Assembly: GCF_009649685.1 (NCBI RefSeq)
Contig: NZ_WJPK01000001.1
Location: 1,492,760-1,556,759 of the forward strand
Source of the DNA: Flavobacteriaceae bacterium EG-1
GTDB taxonomy: Bacteria > Bacteroidota > Bacteroidia > Flavobacteriales > Flavobacteriaceae
Length of the DNA stretch: 64,000 nt
Direction of reading: 5' to 3'
The notes beneath the pieces are model-generated. The model was given only the letters and a program-made list of their open reading frames with translations, was not told where the DNA came from and made no database searches. Shown here piece by piece: positions 28,653 through 37,826 of this stretch. The translations under genes were made by a program, and so were the position numbers. Each line of letters opens with the position of its first letter. The first letter of the stretch is position 1.

Positions 28653-29408
28653 ATGATCTCAACATCAAGCAATATAAGCACATCAGCCAAAAGCATTAGT
28701 CCGGCAAATACTGCTTGCACGGCTTGTACAAATGAATATTGCTTGATAAAAAAGAATATAAACTCTTCTGTTGTAGCCAAGTTTACAGAACATCGAAAAC
28801 AAATTCGTTGTAAAAAAGGACAACAATTTATTATGGAAGGTGCTCCAGTTACCGGTCTTTTCTTTGTACTTAAAGGCAGAGTAAAAGTACTGCGCACTGG
28901 ACTTCTTGGCAAAGAACAAATAGTTCGTTTTGCTAAAGAAGGTGAAATAATTGGCCATAGAGGTTTCGGTACAGGAGAATTTTATTCAATAAGTGCGGTA
29001 GCGCTAGAAGACTGTACACTCTGCTATTTTTCTAAAGAAGACGTACAAGCCATATTACAAAAAGAACCAGCTCTTACTTATGACTTAATGCTATTTTATG
29101 CAAATGAACTTAACAACAGTGAAGCTAAAGTAAAATCACTTTCTCAAATGACTGTTCGTGAGAGGGTTATTGACACATTACTTTATGTAAATAGAAAGTT
29201 TGGGCAACAATCTGGGTTCATTTCACTTTTATTAAGCAGACGAGAATATGCTGATTATGCTGGAACAACAGAAGAACAGATTATTCGTGTATTCTCAGCA
29301 CTTAAAAAGGAAAAGCTCATTACTACAAAAGGAAAGCGTATTGGAATCATCAACAATTCGCTTTTAAAACTTGAAATATCTGAACACAACTTTTATTTAG
29401 ATAGTTAG
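28653..29408 (+). CDS. Crp/Fnr family regulator with FNR-like cysteines
   Basis: The 251-residue regulator has a cyclic-nucleotide-binding-like domain (about 45-160) and a C-terminal winged helix (about 170-240; REYADYAGTTEEQIIRVFSA). Cysteines at C22, C25 and C30 near the N-terminus, plus C124 in TLCYFSK, match the positions of the four [4Fe-4S] ligands of FNR (C20, C23, C29, C122), so it may sense oxygen or NO. The recognition helix keeps Glu and Arg of the FNR E-xx-S-R motif, but the Ser is Ile, so the DNA site probably differs from TTGAT-N4-ATCAA. It is the best candidate to bind the TACGTA repeats in this island. Co-transcribed with narK. Confidence 0.9.
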   Translation: MISTSSNISTSAKSISPANTACTACTNEYCLIKKNINSSVVAKFTEHRKQIRCKKGQQFIMEGAPVTGLFFVLKGRVKVLRTGLLGKEQIVRFAKEGEIIGHRGFGTGEFYSISAVALEDCTLCYFSKEDVQAILQKEPALTYDLMLFYANELNNSEAKVKSLSQMTVRERVIDTLLYVNRKFGQQSGFISLLLSRREYADYAGTTEEQIIRVFSALKKEKLITTKGKRIGIINNSLLKLEISEHNFYLDS

Positions 29409-29449
29409 TAAAAACCAATTACTATCCGCAATTTTTAATCTTTCATTTA

Positions 29450-29494
29450 TACGTACGTAGTAATACGCATAGCTAAATACGCAATACTACATTT
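29450..29494 (+). promoter_or_regulatory. TACGTACGTA with ATACGC repeats in the crp-nrtA gap
   Basis: TACGTACGTA (29450-29459) is followed by AATACGCATAG and AATACGCAATAC, about 17 bp apart. They lie about 190 bp before the nrtA start and may be a distal part of the same operator system. Confidence 0.4.
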
Positions 29495-29523
29495 TTAAAA
29501 CACTAACATTCAACATTTAATAC

Positions 29524-29551
29524 AAAAAACCTGCTAAAAATCAGTTTTTAA
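29524..29551 (+). terminator. Weak possible terminator after narK-crp
   Basis: AAAAACCTG and CAGTTTTT can form an A/T-rich hairpin with one mismatch, about 120 bp past the regulator stop. The stem is poor and the call uncertain. Confidence 0.3.
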
Positions 29552-29627
29552 ACTATGATTTATCTACATAAAATATGTTGTAAAAAGAGGATTCTTTATG
29601 TGTAATAGCATTTAATTAATCTACTAT

Positions 29628-29664
29628 TACGTATATATTTGCCTTAAGTAAGTATAAATACGTA
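29628..29664 (+). promoter_or_regulatory. nrtA promoter with TACGTA operators
   Basis: TACGTA (29628-29633) directly abuts the -7 element TATATTTG (29634-29641). A second TACGTA (29659-29664) lies downstream, in the expected 5' untranslated region, 24 bp before the nrtA ATG. Confidence 0.6.
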
Positions 29665-29687
29665 GGATAATTAATAAAAACATTAAT

Positions 29688-31070
29688 ATGAAAACTAACA
29701 TTACAAAAATTTCCCTTCTAACAGTTGTTGCAACTTTGGTAATGGCGTGTGGCGGAAAAGAAACAAAAAAAGCAGCAACTACAACTAAAGAAGTTGTAAC
29801 CTCCAAAACCAAACAATTAGATATTGAAAAACCGCAGTTGACATTTGGTTTTATCAAATTAACAGATATGGCACCATTAGCAATTGCCAAAGAAAAAGGT
29901 TTTTTTGAGGAAGAAGGGTTATTCGTTTCGGTTGAAGCACAATCTAATTGGAAAAATGTTTTAGACCGAGTTATTGATGGACAATTAGATGGTTCTCATA
30001 TGCTAGCTGGTCAGCCAATAGCTGCAGGAGCTGGATTTGGAAGACAGGCACAATTAGTAACACCATTTTCAATGGATTTAAATGGAAATGGAATTACGGT
30101 GTCTAACGATGTTTGGTCTAAAATGAAACCTAATGTACCAAAGGATGATGATGGTAAGCCAATACACCCGATTAAAGCCGATGCTTTAAAGCCGGTTATT
30201 ACAGAATACAAAAACAGTGGAAAGCCATTTAAAATGGGAATGGTATTTCCGGTATCAACACACAATTATGAAATACGCTATTGGTTAGCAGCTGCCGGAA
30301 TTCATCCTGGCATGTATACTGCTGATAATGTGCAAGGACAAATTGATGCAGAAGTTCTACTCTCTGTAACACCTCCACCACAAATGCCAGCTACTCTTGA
30401 ATCTGGTACTATCTATGGGTATTGTGTTGGAGAACCATGGAATCAGCAAGCAGTATTTAAAGGTATTGGGGTTCCTGTTACAACAAACTACGATATCTGG
30501 AAAAATAATCCTGAAAAAGTATTTGTAATGACTAAGAAGTTTGTTGAGGATAATCCAAATACAGCTATTGCAGTTACTAAAGCATTAATTCGTGCAGGTA
30601 AATGGTTAGATGAACCTTCGAACAGAGCTGAAGCAGTAAAGATATTATCTATGTCACAGTACGTTGGTGCACCGGTTGAAGTACTTGCAAATTCAATGAC
30701 AGGAACTTTTGAATTTGAGAAAGGAGACAAAAGAGAGATGCCAGATTTTAATGTGTTCTATAAATACAACGCAACATACCCATTCTACTCAGATGGTATT
30801 TGGTTCTTAACTCAAATGCGTAGATGGGGACAAATTCCTGAAACGAAATCAGCAGCATGGTATGGCGAAACTATCAAAGAAATATACAGACCAGATATCT
30901 GGAAAAAAGCAGCAGATTTATTAGTTGCTGAAGGACAAATACCAGCAACTGATGTTCCTGAAACAGATGGTTACAAAGCTGCTACAACAGACTTTATTGA
31001 TGGTACTAGTTATGATGCTAAAGACCCAATCGGCTATATTAATAGTTTCGCTATTGGGAATAAAGACTAA
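29688..31070 (+). CDS. nrtA: Nitrate ABC transporter substrate-binding lipoprotein NrtA
   Basis: The 460-residue protein has a lipoprotein signal (lipobox VMAC, Cys21) and a NrtA/CmpA-type periplasmic binding domain starting at [20 protein letters not shown] (about 45-64). Further landmarks are [10 protein letters not shown] (about 105-114), [13 protein letters not shown] (about 193-205) and [13 protein letters not shown] (about 244-256), all of the nitrate/bicarbonate binding family. A Lys/Thr-rich linker (about 23-42) follows the lipid anchor. It delivers nitrate to NrtBCD. First gene of the nrtABCD-porin operon. Confidence 0.94.
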   Translation: MKTNITKISLLTVVATLVMACGGKETKKAATTTKEVVTSKTKQLDIEKPQLTFGFIKLTDMAPLAIAKEKGFFEEEGLFVSVEAQSNWKNVLDRVIDGQLDGSHMLAGQPIAAGAGFGRQAQLVTPFSMDLNGNGITVSNDVWSKMKPNVPKDDDGKPIHPIKADALKPVITEYKNSGKPFKMGMVFPVSTHNYEIRYWLAAAGIHPGMYTADNVQGQIDAEVLLSVTPPPQMPATLESGTIYGYCVGEPWNQQAVFKGIGVPVTTNYDIWKNNPEKVFVMTKKFVEDNPNTAIAVTKALIRAGKWLDEPSNRAEAVKILSMSQYVGAPVEVLANSMTGTFEFEKGDKREMPDFNVFYKYNATYPFYSDGIWFLTQMRRWGQIPETKSAAWYGETIKEIYRPDIWKKAADLLVAEGQIPATDVPETDGYKAATTDFIDGTSYDAKDPIGYINSFAIGNKD

Positions 31071-31108
31071 GAAGTATTTATAAAAAAACGAAGCAAAAGA
31101 AGAGCAAA

Positions 31109-32209
31109 ATGGAACAAGATATCACACTAAAAAAAGAAGGACAAGGATTAGCTTTTTTAAAACCAATGTTAGTAAAATTAACTTCAAAATTTCAACAAGG
31201 TGATTTAATATCATGGCTAAAAAAATCAGGAATTACCATATTATCTATCGCGTTATTTCTTGGATTATGGCACTTGGGATCTAAAGCACTTTACAATAAA
31301 GAAGCGAACTATAAAATTGAAAAAGCATTAACCGAGCAAGGTCAGGAAGCAGCTGATGCTGAACGTGCCTGTATTGCATCTGGTGATAGTAGCTGTCAGC
31401 CAAATACATTACCAGCTCCATCACAAGTATGGGCTTCTTTACAATCTTTAATAGCAGATCACAAGGTAATTACAGCAGACAAAGCTGCATTTGCTCAGAA
31501 AATGGAAGCAACAAACGAAAAGTTAATCGCTCAAGGAAAAGATGCGATAGTCTATACTGGTCGAGCTTCATTTATTGATATTGTTTTAACGAGTATCAAA
31601 ACAGTTTTTGCTGGATTTCTTTTAGCATTATTAATCGCAGTTCCAATAGGCATTATTATTGGGTTAAGTCCTTCTTTACGAAGTGCTTTCAATTGGTTTA
31701 TTCAAATTTTTAAGCCCGTATCTCCTGTAGTTTGGTACCTACTAGTTTTTATGATTGTAAAGACATTATATATTGGTGATAGTTCCGATAATGCATTTGT
31801 CATTTCATTTATAAGTGTTGGTTTGTGTGCTATGTGGGCAACCTTAGTAAATACAGCAATGGGGGTTTCCTCAGTAGATAAAGATTATATAAATGTTGCT
31901 AAAGTATTAAAACTTGGGACTTTTCAGAAAGTATTTAAAGTAATACTTCCCTCCTCTTTACCATTAATTTTTACTGGATTGAGAATTACCTTATCCGTAG
32001 CATGGATGGTATTAATTGCTATAGAGTTATTAGCACAAAGTCAGGGATTAGGATTATTTGTTTGGGAGGAATTCCAAAATGGTGCTAATGATTCAAATTC
32101 TAAAATTATTGTCGCAATGTTCGTGATAGGCATTATAGGTTTCCTATTAGATAGGTTAATGCTAATGGTTCAAAATATGGTGTCATTTAATAAAAATGAG
32201 GGAGTTTAA
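31109..32209 (+). CDS. nrtB: Nitrate ABC transporter permease NrtB
   Basis: The 366-residue permease is longer than cyanobacterial NrtB (about 275). A first membrane helix (about 38-55) is followed by a hydrophilic insert of about 95 residues (about 60-155, including two Cys in ACIASGDSSC), and then the core membrane region. The ABC permease EAA-type loop is seen as VAKVLKLGTFQKVFKVILPS (about 268-287). It is 38 bp behind nrtA and 44 bp before nrtC. The insert should be periplasmic and could contact NrtA. Confidence 0.92.
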   Translation: MEQDITLKKEGQGLAFLKPMLVKLTSKFQQGDLISWLKKSGITILSIALFLGLWHLGSKALYNKEANYKIEKALTEQGQEAADAERACIASGDSSCQPNTLPAPSQVWASLQSLIADHKVITADKAAFAQKMEATNEKLIAQGKDAIVYTGRASFIDIVLTSIKTVFAGFLLALLIAVPIGIIIGLSPSLRSAFNWFIQIFKPVSPVVWYLLVFMIVKTLYIGDSSDNAFVISFISVGLCAMWATLVNTAMGVSSVDKDYINVAKVLKLGTFQKVFKVILPSSLPLIFTGLRITLSVAWMVLIAIELLAQSQGLGLFVWEEFQNGANDSNSKIIVAMFVIGIIGFLLDRLMLMVQNMVSFNKNEGV

Positions 32210-32253
32210 AATAAGAATCACTTTGGTGAATAAATAATTCAAAATTTCAAAAA

Positions 32254-33093
32254 ATGGCATACTTAGAATTAAATAATATATATAAAATCTACGGAGAAGG
32301 TGACGGTGCAACCGAAGTGCTTTCAGATATCAATTTATCTATTGAAGAAGGAGAATTCGTTGCCATTGTAGGGTTTACGGGTAGTGGTAAAACAACTTTA
32401 GTAAACCTAATAAATGGACTTCTAAAACCAACAAGTGGCGAAATTCTATTTAAAGGCGAACCCATAATAGACACGAGCCATGAAAGAGGAGTTATTTTTC
32501 AAAACTACTCGCTGTTACCATGGTTAACAGTTGGTCAGAATATATATATGGCTGTCAAGGAAGCATTTCCTAATGAATCTAAAAGGGTATTACAGCAACG
32601 CGTAAAGGATTATGTTGCCATGGTAAGTTTAAGCCCTGCAATTAATAAACGTCCTAAAGAATTGTCTGGTGGTATGCGCCAACGTGTAGCAGTAGCAAGG
32701 GCATTAGCCATGAACCCTGAAATGATTATAATGGATGAACCATTAGGTGCGTTGGATGCACTAACAAGAGGCAACTTACAAGATGAGATTTTAAACATTT
32801 GGAGCAAAGACAAGCGCACAGCATTATTAATTACAAACGATGTTGATGAAGGCATTTATATGGCGGATAGAATCATCCCATTAAAGCCTGGACCAAATGC
32901 AACTTTAGGACCTGAATTTAAAATTGATATAGAAAGACCTAGGGACAAAACAGCATTGAATGATAATCCAAATTACAAAAAAACGCGAAATGCTATCATA
33001 GAATATTTAATGGATATAGGTGAAGCACGAAAATCTGTATCACAAACTGAATATATTCTTCCAGAAATAAGTCCTAAAAGCTTTGTAGCCTAA
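32254..33093 (+). CDS. nrtC: Nitrate ABC transporter ATP-binding protein NrtC
   Basis: The 279-residue ATPase has Walker A GFTGSGKTTL (about 40-49), signature LSGGMRQRVA (about 136-145) and Walker B MIIMDEPLGALDA (about 160-172). The H-loop reads LLITNDVDEG, with Asn195 in place of the usual catalytic His. Its C-terminal NrtA-like domain, present in cyanobacterial NrtC, is missing. It would pair with NrtD, whose H-loop is normal, so the ATPase dimer may have one weak site. It is 16 bp from nrtD. Confidence 0.9.
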   Translation: MAYLELNNIYKIYGEGDGATEVLSDINLSIEEGEFVAIVGFTGSGKTTLVNLINGLLKPTSGEILFKGEPIIDTSHERGVIFQNYSLLPWLTVGQNIYMAVKEAFPNESKRVLQQRVKDYVAMVSLSPAINKRPKELSGGMRQRVAVARALAMNPEMIIMDEPLGALDALTRGNLQDEILNIWSKDKRTALLITNDVDEGIYMADRIIPLKPGPNATLGPEFKIDIERPRDKTALNDNPNYKKTRNAIIEYLMDIGEARKSVSQTEYILPEISPKSFVA

Positions 33094-33109
33094 TTGAAAA
33101 TAAAAGAAT

Positions 33110-33934
33110 ATGAGCACTGATACGATAATAGATAAATCAATGACTGAGAATGGAATCTTATATCCTTCAAAAGTGATGTTAGACCTCTCAAAATTAAAGA
33201 AAGTATACCCAACTCCAAAAGGCGATTATGTAGTGCTTGAAGATTTGGATTTACAAATAATGAAAGAAGAATTCGTAACCATTATTGGTCATTCTGGATG
33301 TGGAAAAACAACAATGCTTTCAATGATAGCAGGTTTAAACCCAATCTCAGGAGGAAACATTGCTGTTTTGGGTAATCCGGTAAAAGGACCAGGACCAGAC
33401 AGAGGAGTCATATTTCAATCCCCTAGCCTTATGCCTTGGATGACCGCATTACAAAACGTAATGTTAGGTGTAAACCAAGTATTCTCCCATGCTACAAAAA
33501 AGCAACGAAATGATATCGCTAAATACTATTTACAAAAGGTAGGTTTAGAAGGAGCCTTTGATAAAAAAGCATCAGAACTTTCACAAGGCATGCAACAACG
33601 TGTTGGCATTGCAAGAGCCTTCGCAATTAAACCTAAAGTACTACTGTTAGACGAACCTTTCGGAATGTTAGATTCATTAACACGAGGAGAGTTACAAGAT
33701 ATTTTAATTGAAATCTGGAATAAAGAAAAAATTACAGCAGTAATGATAACACATGATGTGGACGAGGCGATTTTCTTGGCGGATCGTGTTATTATGATGA
33801 CCAGTGGACCAAGGGCCAAAATAGGTGATATTCTAGATATAAATTTTGAAAGACCAAGGACTAGAAAATCAGTTTTAGAACATGATGATTATTACACCTA
33901 CAGAAAGCATCTTATCGACTTTTTAGAACACTAA
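33110..33934 (+). CDS. nrtD: Nitrate ABC transporter ATP-binding protein NrtD
   Basis: The 274-residue ATPase carries Walker [11 protein letters not shown] (about 62-71), signature [14 protein letters not shown] (Gln replacing the second-position Gly of LSGG), Walker [14 protein letters not shown] (about 180-192) and an intact H-loop with H215 (MITHDVDEA). It forms the ATP-hydrolysing subunit with NrtC for nitrate import. A 30-residue N-terminal extension precedes the ABC fold. Confidence 0.93.
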   Translation: MSTDTIIDKSMTENGILYPSKVMLDLSKLKKVYPTPKGDYVVLEDLDLQIMKEEFVTIIGHSGCGKTTMLSMIAGLNPISGGNIAVLGNPVKGPGPDRGVIFQSPSLMPWMTALQNVMLGVNQVFSHATKKQRNDIAKYYLQKVGLEGAFDKKASELSQGMQQRVGIARAFAIKPKVLLLDEPFGMLDSLTRGELQDILIEIWNKEKITAVMITHDVDEAIFLADRVIMMTSGPRAKIGDILDINFERPRTRKSVLEHDDYYTYRKHLIDFLEH

Positions 33935-33970
33935 AATTTAAAACATAAACTCATTAAAATTACTAAGATT

Positions 33971-35272
33971 ATGAAAAATAAATACATAATATTATTCTTA
34001 TTGCTATTAACATTTCAGCTCTCCACTGCACAATTTATATTAGATGGAGAATTTAAACCGCGTACCGAATTTAGAAGTGGTTTTGGCAGTATAATTCCCG
34101 ATGCGGCAGATTCAGGATTTGGAATAGCAACTCGTTTACGTCTGAACGCAACATACCAATTTGAATCTTTTAAATTTTATATGAGCGTACAAGATGTAAT
34201 GGTTTGGGGAGAGAACCGCCAATTAAAACCTGAGGATAGTAACAATTCATTTGGAATTTTTCAAGCCTGGGCAGATATAAAATTAGGTGAAGGATTCTCA
34301 ACAAAAATAGGTCGGCAAATGTTAGTTTATGATGATCAGCGTATTCTTGGTGGAGTCGATTGGGCCATGCAAGCACGAAATCATGATGCTGCTTTATTAA
34401 AATACAAAAAAGGCAATTTTATTATGGATCTAGCCTTAGCATTTAATCAAGACTTTAGTTCAACTACGGCCAATCCAGGAGGATTTCAATCTGTAAGTAC
34501 AGCATACAATACAACCGGATTTTTTTCTTATAAAACCATGCAATTTTTATATTTAAAGCAAAATTGGGATACATTTTCCGCAAGTGCTTTGATTATGAAT
34601 AATGGATTCCAAAATTTCACTGGAGATCCTGCTGTAGCTGATGGGGTAAGTAACCTCTTAACAATAGGTACTCATTTAAACTATAAAAAAGGAACTTTTG
34701 GCGCTGCTTTTAATGGTTATTTACAATCTGGTGAACGTCAAAACAGTGTAGATGTAGGTGGAGCTTATCTATTAGGCTTAGATCTAACCTACAAAGTTTC
34801 GAAAGGGGTTTCATTAGGCTTAGGTGCTGAAATAATTAGTGGAAATGACACCTCTACTACCGATAAAACAGAAGCTTTCTTTCCATTGTATGGAACCAAC
34901 CACAAGTTTAATGGATTTATGGATTACTTCTACGTAGGCAATCATGCCAATTCTGTTGGTCTTACCGATATACATGCAAGTGCGAAATTCGCATTAGGTA
35001 AAACCTCAAGTCTTTTAGTAAAAGTGCTAAATTTTAGTGGCGAACAAGAATTAGCAAGTGGCGAAAAATCTTTGGGAACGGAATTAGATGTAGTTTTCGC
35101 TAAAAAATTCAAAGGTTATGGCTTAGCGATTGGTTATTCTCAAATGTTCGCGAGTGAAGGCATGTACGAATTAAAAGGTGTTACAGAAGCCGCTGCTGCT
35201 AGTAGTCAAAATTGGGCATTTGTACAGTTAACAATGAAGCCTAAATTTCTAAATACTACATCAAAAAACTAA
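33971..35272 (+). CDS. Outer-membrane beta-barrel of the alginate-export (PF13372-like) family
   Basis: The 433-residue protein has a signal peptide (about 1-20, ending STAQ) followed by beta-barrel sequence with the alginate-export features: EFKPRTEFRSGFG (about 26-38), RLRLNATYQFESFKFYMSVQ (about 56-75), KIGRQMLVYDDQRILGG (about 115-131) and a C-terminal strand. It is the fifth gene of the nrt operon, 36 bp behind nrtD, and directly precedes the terminator. The context indicates an outer-membrane pore for nitrate, not for alginate; that is inference, but such porins recur in Bacteroidota nitrate clusters. Confidence 0.88.
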   Translation: MKNKYIILFLLLLTFQLSTAQFILDGEFKPRTEFRSGFGSIIPDAADSGFGIATRLRLNATYQFESFKFYMSVQDVMVWGENRQLKPEDSNNSFGIFQAWADIKLGEGFSTKIGRQMLVYDDQRILGGVDWAMQARNHDAALLKYKKGNFIMDLALAFNQDFSSTTANPGGFQSVSTAYNTTGFFSYKTMQFLYLKQNWDTFSASALIMNNGFQNFTGDPAVADGVSNLLTIGTHLNYKKGTFGAAFNGYLQSGERQNSVDVGGAYLLGLDLTYKVSKGVSLGLGAEIISGNDTSTTDKTEAFFPLYGTNHKFNGFMDYFYVGNHANSVGLTDIHASAKFALGKTSSLLVKVLNFSGEQELASGEKSLGTELDVVFAKKFKGYGLAIGYSQMFASEGMYELKGVTEAAAASSQNWAFVQLTMKPKFLNTTSKN

Positions 35273-35296
35273 TCATTTATTAATTTGCTTCGATTG

Positions 35297-35333
35297 GCTA
35301 TCATAACCCATTTACGGGTTGTGGTAGCTTTTT
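35297..35333 (+). terminator. Rho-independent terminator of the nrt operon
   Basis: GCTATCATAACCC pairs with GGGTTGTGGTAGC over 13 bp (two G-T pairs, loop ATTTAC) and is followed by five T. Confidence 0.92.
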
Positions 35334-35444
35334 GTTATGGCATACTTTAATAAAAAACGAAAAATAGTCTAATTCAATTGAAATTTAAAAATTAAACGAG
35401 CACCAACTAATTTCGAATTTCTTGATACTTTCTACTACCTTACT

Positions 35445-35452
35445 TATATTTG
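35445..35452 (+). promoter_or_regulatory. -7 promoter element of the response regulator gene
   Basis: TATATTTG matches TAnnTTTG and lies 30 bp before the TTG start of the regulator. A possible -33 element is TTCTTG near 35419-35424. No TACGTA operator overlaps this promoter. Confidence 0.55.
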
Positions 35453-35482
35453 TAAGTATAACTACTTATATATTTTAGTATT

Positions 35483-36151
35483 TTGAATCAAACCACCATA
35501 GTTTTAGTTGACGACCATTCTCTAGTTCGAGACGGCATAAGAGCGCTTTTAGAAAGTGAAGAAGACCTTAAGGTAGTAGGTGAAGGCTCCGATGGCACAG
35601 AAGCTATTACTTTAGTAGATGAAAAGAAACCAGATTTATTAGTTATAGATATACGTATGCCAAAAATGACTGGCATTGAAGCTGTTGAAAAACTAAGTAC
35701 GTCAAATGCAGCTGTTAAATGTATTATTCTTTCTATGCACGATTCGGAAGAATATATTCTACAATCAGTAGCTGCTGGTGCAAAAGGATACTTATTAAAA
35801 GACACAGGAAAAAAAGAATTTATTAAAGCGATTCACACAGTTCGTGATGGTGGAAAATATTATAGTGGCGACATTTCAAATGTTTTAGTCAATAATTTAT
35901 TAAATCCAATTAAGAAGACAACAACAAATCCTAAAAATGATGCTAATGATACTACTCCATTTGATTTAACCAATAAAGAGATTCAGGTTTTAGAATTAGT
36001 ATTATCTGGACTAACCAATCAACAAATCTCCGAAAAACTCAAAAATAGTAAGCGTACTGTTGAAACGCATCGGTTTAATCTAATGCGCAAAATGGAAGTT
36101 AAAAATTTAATAGACCTTTCTAAAAAAGCCCAAGAATTTAATTTAGTCTAA
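35483..36151 (+). CDS. NarL/FixJ-type response regulator
   Basis: The 222-residue regulator has a receiver domain (about 3-120; acidic pocket D10-D11, phospho-acceptor D56 in LLVIDIRMPKM, conserved Lys in YLLKD) and a LuxR-type HTH (about 158-216; LTNKEIQVLELVLSG, TVETHRFNLMRK). The start is TTG: there is no in-frame ATG before the conserved core, and the -7 element lies just upstream. Its probable kinase is the NarX-like protein in the nir operon, 13.6 kb away. It likely controls nitrate-assimilation genes in response to nitrate/nitrite. Confidence 0.92.
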   Translation: MNQTTIVLVDDHSLVRDGIRALLESEEDLKVVGEGSDGTEAITLVDEKKPDLLVIDIRMPKMTGIEAVEKLSTSNAAVKCIILSMHDSEEYILQSVAAGAKGYLLKDTGKKEFIKAIHTVRDGGKYYSGDISNVLVNNLLNPIKKTTTNPKNDANDTTPFDLTNKEIQVLELVLSGLTNQQISEKLKNSKRTVETHRFNLMRKMEVKNLIDLSKKAQEFNLV

Positions 36152-36287
36152 TCACAACCAACTTCATCTACTCTAATAGTTTAAATTCACTTTTTCAAAT
36201 TATTTAAAGTTAATAAATTTTAAATAAAATATATCTAAATGACATTCGTTCAGTTTTAATACCAAATTAATACAATATCAATTTTTG

Positions 36288-36306
36288 GGTAACAGGGGTT
36301 ACCTGT
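36288..36306 (+). promoter_or_regulatory. Nested inverted repeats upstream of the TTG-start lipoprotein
   Basis: GGTAAC (36288-36293) and GTTACC (36298-36303) form one perfect repeat, and ACAGG (36292-36296) with CCTGT (36302-36306) a second, overlapping one. They lie 17-35 bp before the start codon, so they may be an operator or an alternative RNA hairpin over the start. Confidence 0.4.
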
Positions 36307-36323
36307 AAACTAAAACCTAGATA

Positions 36324-37826
36324 TTGAAAAAGCATATTTATTTTGTAATAATCCTTGTTATTGTACTTGCTTCTTGTGCTAAAAACGAAACTATTATTGA
36401 GCAACAAGAAGAACCAAATTCTTCGGAAGAGCTTCTCGAAGAACAAGAGCAAGAAGAGGTGACAACGGATTCTACTACAATTGTTAACAATAATTATTCA
36501 TACTTATTTACTGCTCAGGCCAAAACAATATTGCAACAACGATTTGATAATGAATATGTTACCGGGCCTGGCTTTACTTCAGATTTTACTCGTATAAAAG
36601 AAGCATTGCCTAGTTTTCTTGCTAATCCTTCGCAATATAGACCAGTTTTCGGAAGTGATCCAAATATTCCTTCTGAAGGTGAAATTTTGCATATGGCCGC
36701 CTTATATGCCTACGCAATGAATCATGAAGAGGTTGCAAACGTGGTAGCAACAGAAATTTTGACTACCCTAATTGAAAATAAATTAAGCGATCCATTTTGG
36801 AATACTAATCCTAATTTTAGCGCAGAAAATGATTTATTTATTCAAACAGCCAAAGTCAAAAAAATTAAAGACAGTTACTATTTTATCAAAATTATTCAGA
36901 ATATTTTAACTGATAGTGAAAAGTTATTGATAACTAATTGGTTGGCAGAATATAAGGATTTGGTCTGGGCTTGGGCAAAACCACGTTTAGAAGGTTATTG
37001 GGGAAATAATTGGCAAAATGTAGGTCTAACCACTTTTTTACCTGAAGGACTATACCCTAGTGGCATAGCCGATGCCTACCCAATAAAGGATAGTAATGGC
37101 AATGCAATTACTGATTATGGTATGTCATGGGCACAAGATCATTTTAGCAACCGTACAATAGATAATATTACTTATTTACACGCTTGGGCAGTTACAAATA
37201 ATGATGGTGAGCTAGAACACTATTGTCGAGAATATGTAAAAAACGTAATTAAATACGGCACCTTTTCAGATGGCACATTTTGGGAATTGATTAGAAATGA
37301 CTCCAGTGATAATACAAGAGGAGTCTATTATACTAATGTTTCTTTAACTGGTATTGTTTACATGGCACATATTGATGCAATGAGCAATAATTTTCCTAAT
37401 GATAGGTTATATGATTTCACAACCACTATAGGTATTGAAAACTGGTCTACTAATCTAACACAAAACCCGTATCCAGGAGGAAGTACTACCGATGGTTTAA
37501 CCCAAAAAAGCATTAAAACCTTGTTAATAGGTCAGTCAAAATACCTAAGAACCGCGGCGAATGGAGGTTGGGCAGATTTGAGATTTAATAACGGATCTTC
37601 AATGTCTACTGTAAATAAAAGGCAAAACTCCGTATTAGCAGCAATTGCCAATCTTTATTATAAAGAACAAGAACTAAAACAATATTATATGTACGACACT
37701 TCTGTTGGTTATCCAACTAAAGTAACTATATATGAAGGTTGGAGTGTTATTGAAGATTATGGCGCTTGGGGCAATTTTATAATCGGTGGGGCATGGTTTG
37801 AGCAAGAACAAAATTTCTTTAATTAA
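36324..37826 (+). CDS. Lipoprotein of unknown function (possible toroid-fold polysaccharide lyase-like)
   Basis: The 500-residue protein starts with TTG and has a lipoprotein signal (hydrophobic residues 5-15, lipobox LASC, Cys17), then a Glu/Gln-rich linker (about 22-47). The body is largely helical with Trp/Asn-rich motifs: WAWAKPRLEGYWGNNWQNVG (about 213-232), MSWAQDHFSNRT (about 269-280) and a C-terminal DYGAWGNFIIGGAW (about 480-493). The layout recalls alpha/alpha-toroid polysaccharide lyases, but I see no diagnostic catalytic motif, and this is a weak guess. It is inserted between the response regulator and nasA and has no obvious link to nitrogen. Confidence 0.6.
   Translation: MKKHIYFVIILVIVLASCAKNETIIEQQEEPNSSEELLEEQEQEEVTTDSTTIVNNNYSYLFTAQAKTILQQRFDNEYVTGPGFTSDFTRIKEALPSFLANPSQYRPVFGSDPNIPSEGEILHMAALYAYAMNHEEVANVVATEILTTLIENKLSDPFWNTNPNFSAENDLFIQTAKVKKIKDSYYFIKIIQNILTDSEKLLITNWLAEYKDLVWAWAKPRLEGYWGNNWQNVGLTTFLPEGLYPSGIADAYPIKDSNGNAITDYGMSWAQDHFSNRTIDNITYLHAWAVTNNDGELEHYCREYVKNVIKYGTFSDGTFWELIRNDSSDNTRGVYYTNVSLTGIVYMAHIDAMSNNFPNDRLYDFTTTIGIENWSTNLTQNPYPGGSTTDGLTQKSIKTLLIGQSKYLRTAANGGWADLRFNNGSSMSTVNKRQNSVLAAIANLYYKEQELKQYYMYDTSVGYPTKVTIYEGWSVIEDYGAWGNFIIGGAWFEQEQNFFN

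Noticed and set aside
28018-28683. 221-residue open frame on the minus strand
   Set aside because: It is antisense to narK, whose frame is certain; a shadow of its codon bias.
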